Assembly: GCF_020382885.2 (NCBI RefSeq)
Contig: NC_058512.1
Location: 752,501-816,500, forward strand
Length of the DNA: 64,000 nt
Reading direction: 5' to 3'
DNA from: Scatophagus argus
Lineage: Eukaryota > Chordata > Actinopteri > Scatophagidae
Positions 23,901-35,961 of this stretch are shown here, piece by piece; position 1 is the stretch's first letter; every line of letters begins with the position of its first letter. The notes beneath the pieces are model-generated. The model saw nothing but the letters and a program-made list of their open reading frames with translations, did no database searches and was not told the DNA's origin. The translations under genes were made by a program, and so were the position numbers.

Positions 23901-26900
23901 GTCATCTTCGTCATGGAGGGCTCGGCCCCTGGGAGCCCCTGCCCTGCTCGCGTCCATCCAAATCCATGTCATCTCTCAGATAACCTCTCTGAAAACATTA
24001 CGCTAAAGTGTGGCCCACTGAACAACATGTTCACAGATTTATTCTTTCCTCTCTTCAGTCAATTGTGGCTTTGAAGGACAACAAAATGGTCCCGAATGTC
24101 CTCGAGTGTCGTTTTGAATTAATGAGTCAGATCGATTCTCGCGTGTTTGTTTCCGGCCTCACGGCGTCTGAGTTTTAATATCGTCAATGAACTGCACTCA
24201 TCATCTCCCGTCGTGTTCACACGCGCAGTAAAAAACTGATGAACACCTGAAAAACACGATCCAGTTTGTGTGACAGGACCGGCCTTTGTGTGCATTTTAA
24301 ATTGATTTAGTCAGTTTTAAGCTGTTACGGGCACTGACAATAATCCTCTTAAGGTCTGGCAGAAATGTGAGAGTGTTTGTGATAAAGCGGAGAAAGCGGC
24401 AGCCTGAACGCCAAACGTCTCAGCTGTCCGTCGACAAACCAAAACTGCTCCCCTCACACACGTTTTGTTCGACAGCTCGTCCCTAAATGAAGCGTCTTGT
24501 CAGTTCAGGCTTGCTCATCATTGGCTCATTCACAGCCGTGTGGCTTGTAACAGCCAATCGGATTCATGCACAAACCATCACAAACCATCGCTGAACAGGC
24601 TGATTTTTGATTTGCTGCTCTGTAGGTTCATTCAGCGTGAATTAAAATACAACTTCTCACCCAGTCACGCAACCGTAAGCTCTCGTCATGGAAAACAGGA
24701 AACTAACCAGACGAGTCTCCACTGGGACTCTGAAATATAAAGATAATCCTCGATCAGGTGTCCATTATCAGGAATTAATGGACATCCTGCAGCCAATCAG
24801 AATGGGGGACTCAAAGTGAAAGAGAACCAGCTGATCCCAGAGCTGTGCTGAGAACTGGTCTAATAACTGGAGAGTATCTGTCAGACTGCTGTGTTCTTCC
24901 AGCTCTGTCTGAACGCTCGGCTTGAAAGCCGCTCACGTGTTTGATCACATGTAGTTACGGCGATCTACACACAAACTGCACAACACATCCTGGTGTAGAC
25001 GGGAAGATGAAAGAAAAACAAACGGCATAAGCGGAAGGTTTTTTTCTGGAAGTCTTCACACGACTCAGGATGACTGTTGGTGGTGACGTGTCACAGCACA
25101 GCTGGATCTGAGGATCACATGTGGGGGTGACAGCGTGTCATGTCATCTGCATGGAGACTGACTCAGCATTAAACATGTGATGCCTTCACCGTCACTTCAC
25201 CTGCATGAAGTGAGTGGGAACCGGACGAGGTGGTTTGTTCTCAGGGTGTGTTTGCCGTAACACCTGCAGATTGTTTCGTCCCGTCCCGCTCGCTGCACGC
25301 CTGATGCTCCTCGCACGCTTGTGCAAAAGAAGCCGAGCGCGAGGTAGCATTTTTCTGAGCATTAAGAAGGTGCGAGTGAGTCACAGCAGCACCTGTGAGT
25401 GGGTCTCGTTCTTTGGCAGCTCCATCCCACAGGCGTCATAAAGGCTGTCAGAGGGGAAAGAACAGCAGAGTGGGAGAGACAGGCAGAGCTGTCCACAGGG
25501 GGAGGCCGGCACGCCGAGTGGACGGCTGTCAGCTGCTCGACTCCATGGATACGCTGATGAGAGTGAGGACCTGATGGACGCTGTAATCAGTGGATGGGAG
25601 TAATAAGCTGCATCCTAATCAAGCCGATCACTCAGAGCGTGGAGAAGACGAGGGGGGACGCGCTGCATGTGTCTCACTATCAGAGACGTGACATTCTGTG
25701 TGTTTCCGTGATTACGTTTTTACTTCAGTGTGCATGTGTGGCTTTATGCACACGTGTGTGGCTCCACATTGATATGAATGAGAATCATCTGGGATTTGAA
25801 TATTTAGAAGACACATCCTGTGTGTCCAAGAATAACTTTATTTAAAGAGAGCATCAGCGCGACGTCCTGCCTCTGACTGCACTCCTGTCCTCTGCAGGTC
25901 CCCCGGCCGCAGGCTGGATGTGTGTGTGGTGTTACAGTAGTATGTGATGTGTGTGCAACGTTAATGCATCAATTATATAATGTCAGTATGTTCATGTAAT
26001 GTTAATTCCAGTTGGACCGTACAGCAGCTGAAGAGACACACAACCAACAGGTTTTGTTCCTTTGTTAAATCCTCGTTCTGTGGTTTTTACTGTCTGATCT
26101 GTTAGCGCTGAGTTTAACTCATCGGTAACCGTAACCGCCGTGAGCACGTCGGCTTAATGAAGAGTCGAACGTGTTTCAACTGAAGAAACCCGATGGAGCT
26201 AAATAACCAGCCAGCCTGATCCCAAGCCTGTCCGATCTTGTCCTTATTGTCTTCAGGACTGGCAGCTGAACTGGGCTCAGTCTGTCTGAGTCCCACATCA
26301 ATGACGTCCTCAAAACTCGCAGGACGCCACATGCTGTCATGTTATTTCAGTTGTTCACATTATTACAAATGTAATAATAACAAATGTAACGAGAGGTTCT
26401 GGTTTCAGTCGTGTCTCAGTAGTTTGAGTCTCGCCTGCCGTCTGTCTGCTGTGTGAATGTCCTGCAGCTTTGCCTTAAGTGCTCTCTTGAGGCTGGTTTC
26501 AGGTTTTCTATTAGAAACGCAGCACTCAGAGTGGATGAACAGCAGATCCACAAGCGCCGAGTCCGTCCCCGGTGGTCTGGACTGCATAATGTGACATTAA
26601 ACCAACAATAGATTATGTTAATGAGTGTTAGTGGGTGGTGGAGCTCAGCGGAGGAAAAACAGGACGTAGGAAAGAACAGGAGGTGTCGACACTCGTTTCG
26701 CTCTCCTGTTTCGTTCCCACATGTCACTCGGTTTCGTCTTCACCTCCGTCTCGGGTCTCCGCTGAGAGCTCCTCACCTCGCCGTCTGTCTTTCATTACTC
26801 TCAGTGTTGCTTTGCTTTCTGTCCTTCGCAGGGAAACACTGATGCTGAGCTGATCCACCGGGATGCTGACAGCGAAGGAAAAAGAGGACAACATCTATAT

Positions 26901-27119
26901 TTGAATCACTGGCAGTCGCTCATCTGCATCTCACTTACAGCACCGCGCTGAGCTCTGAACGCTGTACTGTACGCACTGTCACCTCTGCTCTGACCTGGCT
27001 GTTTGACAGGAAGTTCAGCAGCAGCTCCGGGGCTTTGGTCCCGTCAGACCCTGACCCCTGACACACTGCCCCCCTCCCTCACATCACCCCCTCCCTCCCT
27101 CCCCTCTGCTCTCCCTGCC

Positions 27120-30027
27120 ATGTCCAACGACAGCAGCCTCCTCGGTGTGTGGGAGGCCTCGGATTGGGCAGACGCCGCTCAGTGCCCGCCCTCGGTGGGA
27201 GGGGCCACTTTCTTGATCGTAGCGTACAGTGCCGTCATAGCAATCGGGTTGCTAGGCAACGCAGGCCTAGTGTTCATTATCGCCCGGCAACAGGAGCTGC
27301 GTAACGTCACCAACATCCTGATCGCCAACCTGTCGTGCTCTGACATCCTCATGTGTGTGGTGTGTCTTCCCGTTACCGTCATTTACACTCTGATGGACCG
27401 CTGGGTGCTGGGAGAGGCCCTGTGTAAGGTCAGTGGACCCCCCCACCCCACACACACACACACACGCATGCACACACACACACACTGCTTCAGCCTGTCT
27501 CCTTACCTGTCTCCATCAGGTCACCCCCTTCGTCCAGTGCATGTCGGTGACAGTCTCCATCTTCTCATTGGTGCTGATCGCTCTGGAGCGTCACCAGCTG
27601 ATCCTCCATCCCACCGGCTGGTCCCCTGCTGCCGGACACTCCTACCTAGCCGTGGGGCTAACGTGGTTGGTCGCTTGCTTCATCTCTCTGCCCTTCCTGT
27701 CCTTCAACATCCTCACTAATGACCCCTTCCAGAACATCAGCCTGCCCACAAACCCTTTCAGGTGAGCTTCAGTATTTGGAACTTCATATGAAACGTAATC
27801 CTGGGCACTGAAAAATGACTGACGGGCTCTGGTTTGTTCCCGGCTGGTTAGCGTGTTAGCCTTTAGCTCACAAGCTCCAGCAGGTCAACGACCAGTCACC
27901 ACACCTGTAGAAGCAGATATTTCACAGTCATACATGACTGAATTTCACTGAGCTACTTTCTGATGTGAGCAGGCCTCACTGTGGGCTCATTTGGAGCATC
28001 AGCTGAGTTTTAGTCAACAAAAAGATGCAAGTAGTGCAAAGAGTCCACAATAATAAGGCCTTGAGCCACACAAGGACTTATTTTCTTGCCGGCGTAAAGC
28101 CAGCAGTGGCCTGAACGCAGTCCTCAGTTATTTTTCTGTTTGTTTATGTGCCTCTTTGAGAATTTCCTGCCTCCAGCATGTTTGCACCAAGCTGGGAGAA
28201 GATGTGCAGCTGAGGCCACTTTCATCTTGATTCAGTGCATTTGTAGTGTTCACATGAAACTACTTTTCCACCAGCTCAGACCACCTGTCAAGACTAATGC
28301 ACACACACACACACACACACACACAACCGTCACAGGTCCAAAGAGTTGGATTGGATCTGAAGTGGACCCAACATGAATAAACTAATTCAACTTAACTTGC
28401 ACTCTTCCACGTTGTTCTGGTTTCAGCGAAATGAAGCCACACAGTGAAACTTCCAGCAGAGACAGCAGCTTTTATGAGTCTGGTTACTGCTGTTTTAGTT
28501 TTATATTGTGTGAGAACATAACTCTGTTTAGGAACAAAAAGATCAGTTAACATTCCTCAGGCCTCGACAGGACACCCACAGTTAAAGCTAAATAATGCAA
28601 CAACATGAAGAAAAAGAAAGCAAAATCAGAGCGTCCCTCCTGTTAGCAGGCTGAAACAAGCAAACACAACAGCATCGCCAGTTGGAGAAACGCAGTTTGT
28701 GTGAGCAAAGCAAAAGTCTGACTATCAGTGTGGAAGCATGTGTGTGTTTAACCGAAGAAACACTGCAAATTCGCGTGGGTCGACAGAAACACACACTTGA
28801 TGATCACGTGTTTAATGTATTAATGTCGTGCTTTGAGTCCCTCTGAGGTTGAGGAACACTGTTTACTCTTCATCACTCCTCCATCTTTTACAACATTCGG
28901 TAAGAATGGAGCTTAGTGCAGTGTGAATCATAGGTGGAAATTAAGCTGACTGGTCTTGATATTTTGTGACTGTTGTGGCAGTGTGTTGCAGTTTCTTCCA
29001 CCGCAGACTCACAAAGCGCTGCAGTGTGTGCGTCGGCCGGCTCGTTGGGTCCTTCGGTCTCTGGCTGGTGGCCTGTTGGGGTTTATTACGGCTGTGGTTT
29101 TACTGCCACTGCAGTACTGTCTCAGATGAAGTGACACAGTCACAAAGTCAGCGTCAAAGTAAAGTACATGTTGGAGTGGTGTGAAACCATTAGTGATGAC
29201 ACTTCTGCCTGCATTCATGTGGAAGATTAAATGGAGAAATGAATCAGACCCGTGCGTCCGTCTCGTCTCAGGGACCATCTGATCTGCATGGAGCTGTGGC
29301 CGTCGGATAAGCATCGTCTTGCCTACACGACTTCGCTGCTGCTCTTCCAGTACTGCCTGCCACTTCTGCTGGTGTTCCTGTGCTACCTCAGGATCTTCCT
29401 ACGCCTGAAACGACGCAGGTCACACAGCTCTGCTTTCATTTTCCTCAAAGCCATCCAGTGTGTGTGTGTTTTTATATCACAATACTCTGTTTATAATCTG
29501 AGTCATTCTGCCGTAGGTTTGGTGTGATATTTCCCAGTGAAATGTCTGACAATAGGCGTCACGCTGTGTTGTGCAGGGACATGCTGGAGCGCAGCAGGAG
29601 GACTCGAGGAGCCCAGAGGATTAACGTGATGCTGTTGGCCATCGTCATAGCCTTCGCTCTGTGCTGGCTGCCGCTGAACGTCTTCAACACGCTGTTTGAC
29701 TGGCACCACCAGGTCCTCCCCGACTGCCAGCACGACGCCATCTTCTCGGCCTGCCACCTGACCGCGATGGCCTCCACCTGCATCAACCCCGTGGTGTACG
29801 GCTTCCTCAACAGCAACTTCCAGAGGGAGCTGAAGTCGACGCTGCAGCGCTGCCAGTGTGGCAACCGGGCGGCGGAGAGCTACGAGAGCTTCCCTCTGTC
29901 CACTGTGGGCAGCGAGGCCACGACGAAAGCCACCTCCCTCAACAGGATGGGATCAGTGTGCGTTCCCTCACCCAGACCTGAGGTCGGCTCAGCAATACCG
30001 GCGAAAACAATACCAGCCAACACCTAA
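27120..30027 (+). CDS. npy8br: Neuropeptide Y receptor, Y1/Y4/Y8 group, probably Y8b
   Basis: A seven-helix receptor for NPY/PYY-family peptides, expected to signal through Gi/o at the plasma membrane. The coding exons, all with GT-AG borders and matching phase, are 27120-27428, 27520-27761, 29272-29418 and 29577-30027, giving 382 aa. Visible marks: N-glycosylation site NDS at residue 3; TM1 with [16 protein letters not shown] before TM3 (Cys102 for the extracellular disulfide); [12 protein letters not shown] after TM3 in place of DRY, typical of NPY receptors; Cys in loop 2 (HLICMELW); [11 protein letters not shown] in TM6; NPVVYGF in TM7; a Cys pair in QRCQC for palmitoylation. MSNDSS is the first in-frame ATG. 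Y8 rather than Y4 is suggested by the [10 protein letters not shown] tail and by the nearby kctd9; Y8b rather than Y8a is a guess. Intron 3 sits after TM5, as in NPY1R; the other two coding introns are unusual. Confidence 0.9.
27450..27485 (+). repeat. (CA)n in the 91-bp first coding intron of the receptor
   Basis: CA repeat broken by GCATG, filling much of intron 27429-27519. In the transcript it is a CA repeat, a class bound by hnRNP L. Confidence 0.9.
28300..28325 (+). repeat. (CA)n microsatellite in receptor intron 2
   Basis: Uninterrupted CA run inside the 1.5-kb second coding intron (27762-29271). Confidence 0.95.
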
Positions 30028-31191
30028 TTATGAGCACTATGAGCTCTCGTCTGCCGAGTGGCTGGCAGGCAGATGGCCTGTGAGTGGCTGACAGCTGGAA
30101 CAGTGTGTGACAGGCAGGGCAGGAACAGCTGTCTGACACGAGTCAAATACACTTCACTTCATCTCCATAACTTTCCTGTCGGAGTGGAACAGCTTGTTTG
30201 ACTGGAGCACACTGTTCAGGGGCAGCAGACGGTGAGGGTGGAGGCTGGCTGGCGTAGCGTCAGAGTCCCAAACATGAGAAGTAAAATCTTGTAAATGGAC
30301 TCAGTCGAGGGATGTGGAGAGAAGACAGGAGAGCTCGGGTAATTGGCCGTTCGCTAAGCCCCACTCCCCATCGCTATTTGTGTTCGAGATAATGGCGACA
30401 GATTAATCGTGGAAATTCATAATCGTTTTGAAAATGACTGATCCATGATTTTAAACAGAAGTACGCAAAAGCAGCTTCTCATTTTTAGTAGATTTTGGCA
30501 GCTTGGTCAGTTGGTTGAAAAATCTGAGTTAGGATTATGACTAACTTTTTAAAACATAGAAGAAGTCGTGAATATCCACTTGATAGTGACATAAAGACTA
30601 AAGCTAAACATTTTAACACACAGGAAAAATACTGTATTATAGACTGCAGAAAAGGAAAGTGTTTGTTCTAATGTAACCATGTTTAGCTGCTTACTATTAA
30701 CCATACTTAAACAGAATTAGCCGTCATTGTTAATATTTTCAGCCATTACATTTTGATTTTAAAAGAGAAATGGCCCTCTGCCCCCCATTTGTTTGACAAA
30801 GGCTGGAGCAAGCCGCTAATGTTAGCTTAGCCTCAGATGTGACCGTATCTTGGATTGGCTCCCACAGAGTGGACGTCTGTAACCCAATGTCTTAATGTAC
30901 TTAGCTAATTATATGCTAACTGTTAGCCGTGGAGGCAAAGAAAGTTATGATATGCTAAAGATATGCTAATAGTTGCAGCTTAGAGCAGATAAACACACAG
31001 TTTAATGAAATCCTTACATTTTTGCTTGTGTATTTTTGGAGTTTGGAAAGCTGATAAAAATACGTGACATTGTAAACTCTTCACTTTGCCATGTTATGGA
31101 CCACTTGCTAAGCTATTTTTGGACAACTGCTGTTTAACGATGGGATTTAGTTGGAAGTCAACTTCTTCTGCATTGAGAACAAAACTTGAAT

Positions 31192-31197
31192 AATAAA
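31192..31197 (+). other. Candidate poly(A) signal of the NPY receptor gene
   Basis: AATAAA on the sense strand, 1.17 kb after the stop codon. It is the first canonical hexamer noticed downstream; the actual cleavage site is not known. Confidence 0.35.
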
Positions 31198-32344
31198 CGA
31201 TGAAGAAGGAAACTAGTCTAAAGGAGGATATTATGAATGGTCTTAAAATGGAAACAGCTCACCGGCATGTTTATATGTAACTCTGTAAAGTGTAAATTAC
31301 GTCATTATGATAGTGAATAGTGTTGATAAGCATTCCTTAGTGAGGAATTTAAAACTATGGTGGAGGCTATGAGGCTCCTAACATGAGTGTATTATAGCCT
31401 ATAACGAACCACTTCACAGGCCATACATATGCTATAATGAGCTTGAATGGATGGATTTTCTCCTCTTCTTAGTGGCTGAGTTAGAAATCCATTAAAGTCT
31501 ATGGGAGATGTAGTTGTTATGATGCCAATCAGCCTTACTTTTCTGAATGAAATTTGTAGGAATGTTCCAAAAACTCAGCACGTTTTGTAGCAGCTATCGG
31601 ACAGAACACGAATGAAAAAAGGAAACGCGAACCAAGAATCGTTTTCCAGATCCACTTTCTGACTGGTTTGTTAAAGCGTTCAGCCGTGGCCTCAAACCTC
31701 CTCCCAGCTTGTACTTGATGCTTGTTTCAGAAACATCAAGGTATTTTTGCTCTGTTTCCATTATAAATTTCATTTTAAGCTTTTCCATTATTGCCTTCAA
31801 TATTGGAGCTTTTCCATCAGAATTCAAATTTGTTTCTTTTCTAACTGACATTGAACAGTAGCTATCGGTGCTTCATTTCCATACCTAACTTTCCATTTAT
31901 AGTTTAGTTTTTTCATTTTAATATCTAATTATTCCTTTTTCAGTAAAGGAGAAAGATGACAATGTGATTTTCATGTTTCTTTTTTTTTTAATCTTTAGTT
32001 TTGGTTAAAATTATCCTCCATCAGCTGGGAGGAAAATCTGGGCTGTGTGTCTTGAACTAATGTAAATGAGTTTTGAACGTTTTACTTCTTTGCTGAATTT
32101 TCTGTCAAGTTTGTCAGTTCACTGTGGCCGTGTCATTAAACCGAGTGTGAAAAGTGAAGACCTGTGTGGCCTGGTTCAGTAAGTGTGGAAAAGAACATAT
32201 TCACTGATTATAACTGTAAAACTACAACGTTCGGTTGCTGGTTAAGAACCAACTAAAATGACAGAAATCATCTCCGAGAAAAATGTAACTGACGAGTACT
32301 TTGACTTACTAGTTTGGATCGTGTCCCATCTGCTGACATGAAGG

Positions 32345-32400
32345 GAGTTTATGAGCTGTACTGCAGCCGGCCACCAGGGGGCCGTCAAAATGTTTCTACA
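32345..32400 (+). repeat. Short dispersed repeat (ACTGCAGCC...CCACCAGGGGG family), copy 1
   Basis: GAGCTGTACTGCAGCCGGCC then ACCAGGGGGC, matched by TGCTGTACTGCAGCCAACC then ACCAGGGGGGC at 47845-47885 in the same orientation. The class is unknown to me. Confidence 0.55.
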
Positions 32401-33787
32401 CACTTCACGTTCAGGTACACGAATCCTGTACGTTAACATTTGTCATTATTTTATAAACTGCTGTGATACTGCGTTGAAATCACGCGAGTCTTCAGAACTC
32501 GCCTGAGAATCGACATGTTTAGGTTTTCTGCGGTATCACAGTAATCCAGTGATGGAGCCTGCACTGCTAACAGGAGCTGCCAACAGCTAACTCAGCACGC
32601 TTTGAATGGAGAAAATTACTATGAACAAATATGGACGAGTCTGAGAAGAGAACAGCTGACATTACAACAGCACGTCTGAGGAGGTAAAAGTCCCTCACCT
32701 GCCCTGGAGACATAAATCCAGACCCGGTGGACTCTGCACTGTATGCAGCCTGACATCACCTCCTTGTAATTAGCTTTGTGTATGAATGTGTGTGAGCCCA
32801 TGTGCCTCTGAGATCGCCGTCTCAGCCCACCGACTCATGATGTGGCCTCGGATTGTGCTGCTGATTGAATCCAGGCCTCCGGCTGCAAACTGGCTTCCCG
32901 TTTCTTCATCACATGCTGATTGGATTACCTGTCAGTTTAATCAACCCCGCAGTAACGCTGATGGATCTCTGCGGCACAGGTGGACCCAGGGAGGCCCGTC
33001 ATGAACAACATGAACACACCAGGACAAAACATGTTCTCTTTGTCATGTCAAATCACTAAAAGTTTCCGACTTGTGGGGAAGTTAATGTGAATTTTCCCAC
33101 AGTGAGGAACTAATTTTTCCAATTATTCCGACACGTTCCGCACTATAAGTACTGGAATTGGATGTTTCTTACTGGTCGTAGTTAACCTCATGGCTACAGC
33201 TGAAGTGAGTTTTGTAGATTTTGGACATGGTTTAACTCTCACCACGAATGCCTTCACAAGCTCTCGCCTGTTCTGCAGATTTTAAGCAGCCGACTTCTTT
33301 CGGTCTCATGTTGTCTTGGTACATGAAGTGTCTGTAGCTCAGCTGCTGGGGAGGCAACAATGACCTGATAAGAGATAAAAGAAAACACGCAGCTCAGCAT
33401 CAAACAGCACCAACAGATCGCAGGCATCTGTCCTCCACGCGAGGAGACGTCTGGAAGGACAAACACATTCGGATCAAGGCCTCAGTCTGATTTCCCACGG
33501 GGCTGGAGGCGGTGCTGTCCAGCAGTGTTGCAGCTCATCCTCCCTGCCCCTCATCCCTCTGAACCTCAATTATCAGAGCTTACTGGGCCAGTACAAGTCC
33601 TGCAGCAGACCGGCCAGCGACGAGCCTCCAGGTCCACTGGAAATCCCAGAGAGTAGGATGTTTGTGCACAGACACTCTCAGTGCTGCTGCAGTCTGTGTG
33701 ATGATGCTCCAGAAATCCCTGTAATTTAACATGACAAGTACATGGAGATAAGATAAGATTTTTCCCAGCAGCTGCTGAAGGGCTGCT

Positions 33788-33909
33788 GGAGGGTGGAGGG
33801 TGGAGGGTGGAGGGTGGAGGGCGGCCGTAGAAACAGCTCGCACAATGCAGCCTCACGCAATCCGACACTGTATGCAGCCACATGTCGGGTGGGGGTGGGG
33901 GTGGGGGGC
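33788..33909 (+). repeat. G-rich arrays: (GGAGGGT)n and GGGTGGGGGTGGGG
   Basis: Two separate G-rich tracts. At 33788-33820 about five GGAGGGT heptamers run in tandem. At 33887-33909 four runs of three or more G are separated by single T, which fits the simple G-quadruplex rule on the plus strand. Confidence 0.85.
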
Positions 33910-34157
33910 AGCTCTGAACTGCAGAGGGATTTGCTGGGCTTTCATAGCGGTGAGTCACTTTGCATACATTAGCATCACTTTGATTTCTAAAAAGAATAAA
34001 CAGGAGAGGAACAGAAGCTCGCGGGTTTCATCTCACTACAGAAGAATCAGACAAAAAGCTCGACTGGAGTTACGAAGTGCTGCTGTCTGAGAGGAGAAGG
34101 AGAGATAACAGTGCAGCGGTCCTCTCCCCGTCCGTTTCCTTGGTTACCTGCGATGGC

Positions 34158-34165
34158 ACATGCAC

Positions 34166-34198
<33 letters not shown>
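34158..34198 (+). repeat. (CA)n microsatellite
   Basis: CA run with two imperfections at the start. Confidence 0.95.
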
Positions 34199-35493
34199 GC
34201 CTTGCTATTTGTGAAACTCACACACTCTGAGTGAAGACATATTTAACCAGGCTGGCATGGAAAGTGTTGCACTAATGTTTGTGAAAGCAGCACTTGAACA
34301 CCTGACATCACACACACACACACACACTGCTGGGCTGTAGATCTGGTTCTGAGAGCTCGTGTTGTCACGATGGTACCAGGTCTCAGTCTGCCTTAGCGTC
34401 AGGCCTTTTTCTGTGATGGGTAATGAACACGTGTTTCTGTTGTTCTCCTCTCAGCATCTGGATGAACAAACACTTTCGTCCACTGCACCATAAGAAAACG
34501 TTTTGAACCCAAGTCTTAACTGTCTGCCATTGCCGTTTTGGTTCGGTTGTTCCAGCCTCCACGAGGCTGACAGGAAGTGACTGATAGGCGAGCTGCTGTC
34601 GTGTGTTTTCACGTCCAATGCGACGACGGCACACAGCTGGAGAGCGCTGGTCACCTGAAGCGTTGCGGGAGGAGTGGCGGAGGTGATGTCACACGATCTG
34701 CTCTCATTGGGTCGTCACTGCAATATTCAGCCAACAGATTTGTTTTCGCTCAGGAACGGAGAACATTCGTCTGGAGAGAACTGTGAGAAACCCGGCTGGT
34801 TTACAGATCCGTCAGTGTTACAAACCCTCCATTAAACACGTTTGTGCTGAGTATCATCGTATGGATCGTTTGAACTTGTACACTCCGGGGTGTAAACTCA
34901 AAAGCTCCTAATGAGTCTCGGCTGAACTGCGTGGTGATGAAGAGCTGTTTGCTGAGGCTTTATGTGCTCTTCACCAGACTGAGTCTCATTCATCAGCTGT
35001 CTGTCATGTTTAAGGACCAAACCAGCCAATCTGCCGGCACTTGTGCAAACTGCTGGACACTGAAGGTTAATATTGTGGCTCTTGAGGCCGTTTATCTGAT
35101 GTCCACCCTCCTCCTCGTCCTCTCCTGATGTTTTCACATCCAACATGGTGGAGAAAGAGTCTGTTTGGATCAGTGATTGATGGAACAGTGTTAGTCTGTT
35201 TTATTTTAAACTGTTTCTTTTTTTTCTGGTCATAAAATTACCATTTCTGCAAGTGGAGTTTGGTTGACATAGCAGCTGTTTCTGTGCATGTAGAGATCCT
35301 GTCAGACTTGCTCAGTACTGGACCAGAGTCAAAAACTGTTGTCTGAACATCTCTGAATCCACTCAGAAATCAGAAGAAAACAGATGCTTCACAACTTGTG
35401 AATAATCAGTAACATCAGTAATAAATGTGTGTAGGTCGTTATTTGAATAGCTGCTTTTGTGTGCAAGTTTTCTGTCAGAGCCGAGTTGTAATC

Positions 35494-35961
35494 TGTCATG
35501 TCCAGGAAACATTTAAAGTAAATAAAGTTTATTTAATCAGTTTTTGTCTCATGTCTTTGTTGTCTTGTGATTTCCTGTTTTATTTTGTCACTACTTCCTG
35601 TCTGTGTCTATTGTCGTCAGCTTTGCTTTGTCCCTTTGTCTGTTTTCCCTCCTTTGGGATTACCTGTCTCCGCCCTGATTGTTTCCACCTGTGTCCTTAC
35701 CTTGTGTGTATATATAGTCCTCGTCTCCCTTTGTCCTGTGCCAGTTGGTCTTGTCCCTTGTGTCAGACGTTACCAGGTCTTGTTATTTTGTTCTGGTGGT
35801 TTTCTTAGCCAAGCTTCAGTCTGGAGAGTTTTTGTTTCTTAGTTTTGTGTGTTTTTGCTCTGTGAAGAGGGATTTTCAGTTTGTACTTTTTGGGTAAAGA
35901 CTTTATTTTGAAACTTTGGGAGTCGTGTGTTTGGGTTCTGGTCCGTAGTTCAGTCGTGACA
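35494..35961 (+). mobile_element. LTR-like element (probable solo LTR), copy 2
   Basis: A 468-bp pyrimidine-rich block starts TGTCATG and ends GTCGTGACA, flanked by GTAATC on both sides, a perfect 6-bp direct repeat. Inside are TTTTATTTTG, CTGATTG, CACCTGTGTC, a good TATA-like TATATATAGTCC, and TGTCAGACGT, in the same order as in the copy at 1361-1910. It has no coding frame of its own. The overall sequence is well diverged from copy 1, so the two are not a recent duplication. A solo LTR is the best reading; a terminal-repeat element of another class remains possible. Confidence 0.55.

Larger units (their letters stand above)
12082..27119. other. Long gene-free stretch; intron of the receptor gene or intergenic
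   Basis: No supported coding exon in 15 kb. What it holds is listed separately: LINE reverse-transcriptase pieces (12945-13500), a GGTTAAA array, a Tc1-type remnant (16496-17050), a LINE 3' tail (19372-19425), a 59-bp GT run, a SINE (22735-23088) and several short dispersed repeats. A frame of 196 codons at 19437-20027 has no recognisable domain and includes a GT run. If the exon at 11.86-12.03 kb belongs to the NPY receptor, all of this is its first intron. Confidence 0.5.

Noticed and set aside
27003-27119. Receptor start upstream of 27120
   Set aside because: The longer frame begins with TTG, and its extra 39 residues are Pro/Ser-rich translation of a CCCTCCCTCC stretch; the first ATG, at 27120, gives a normal receptor N-terminus with a glycosylation site.
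35425-35842. Hydrophobic 127- and 91-codon frames at 35.4-35.8 kb
   Set aside because: They lie inside the second LTR-like element and reflect its T/C-rich sequence.
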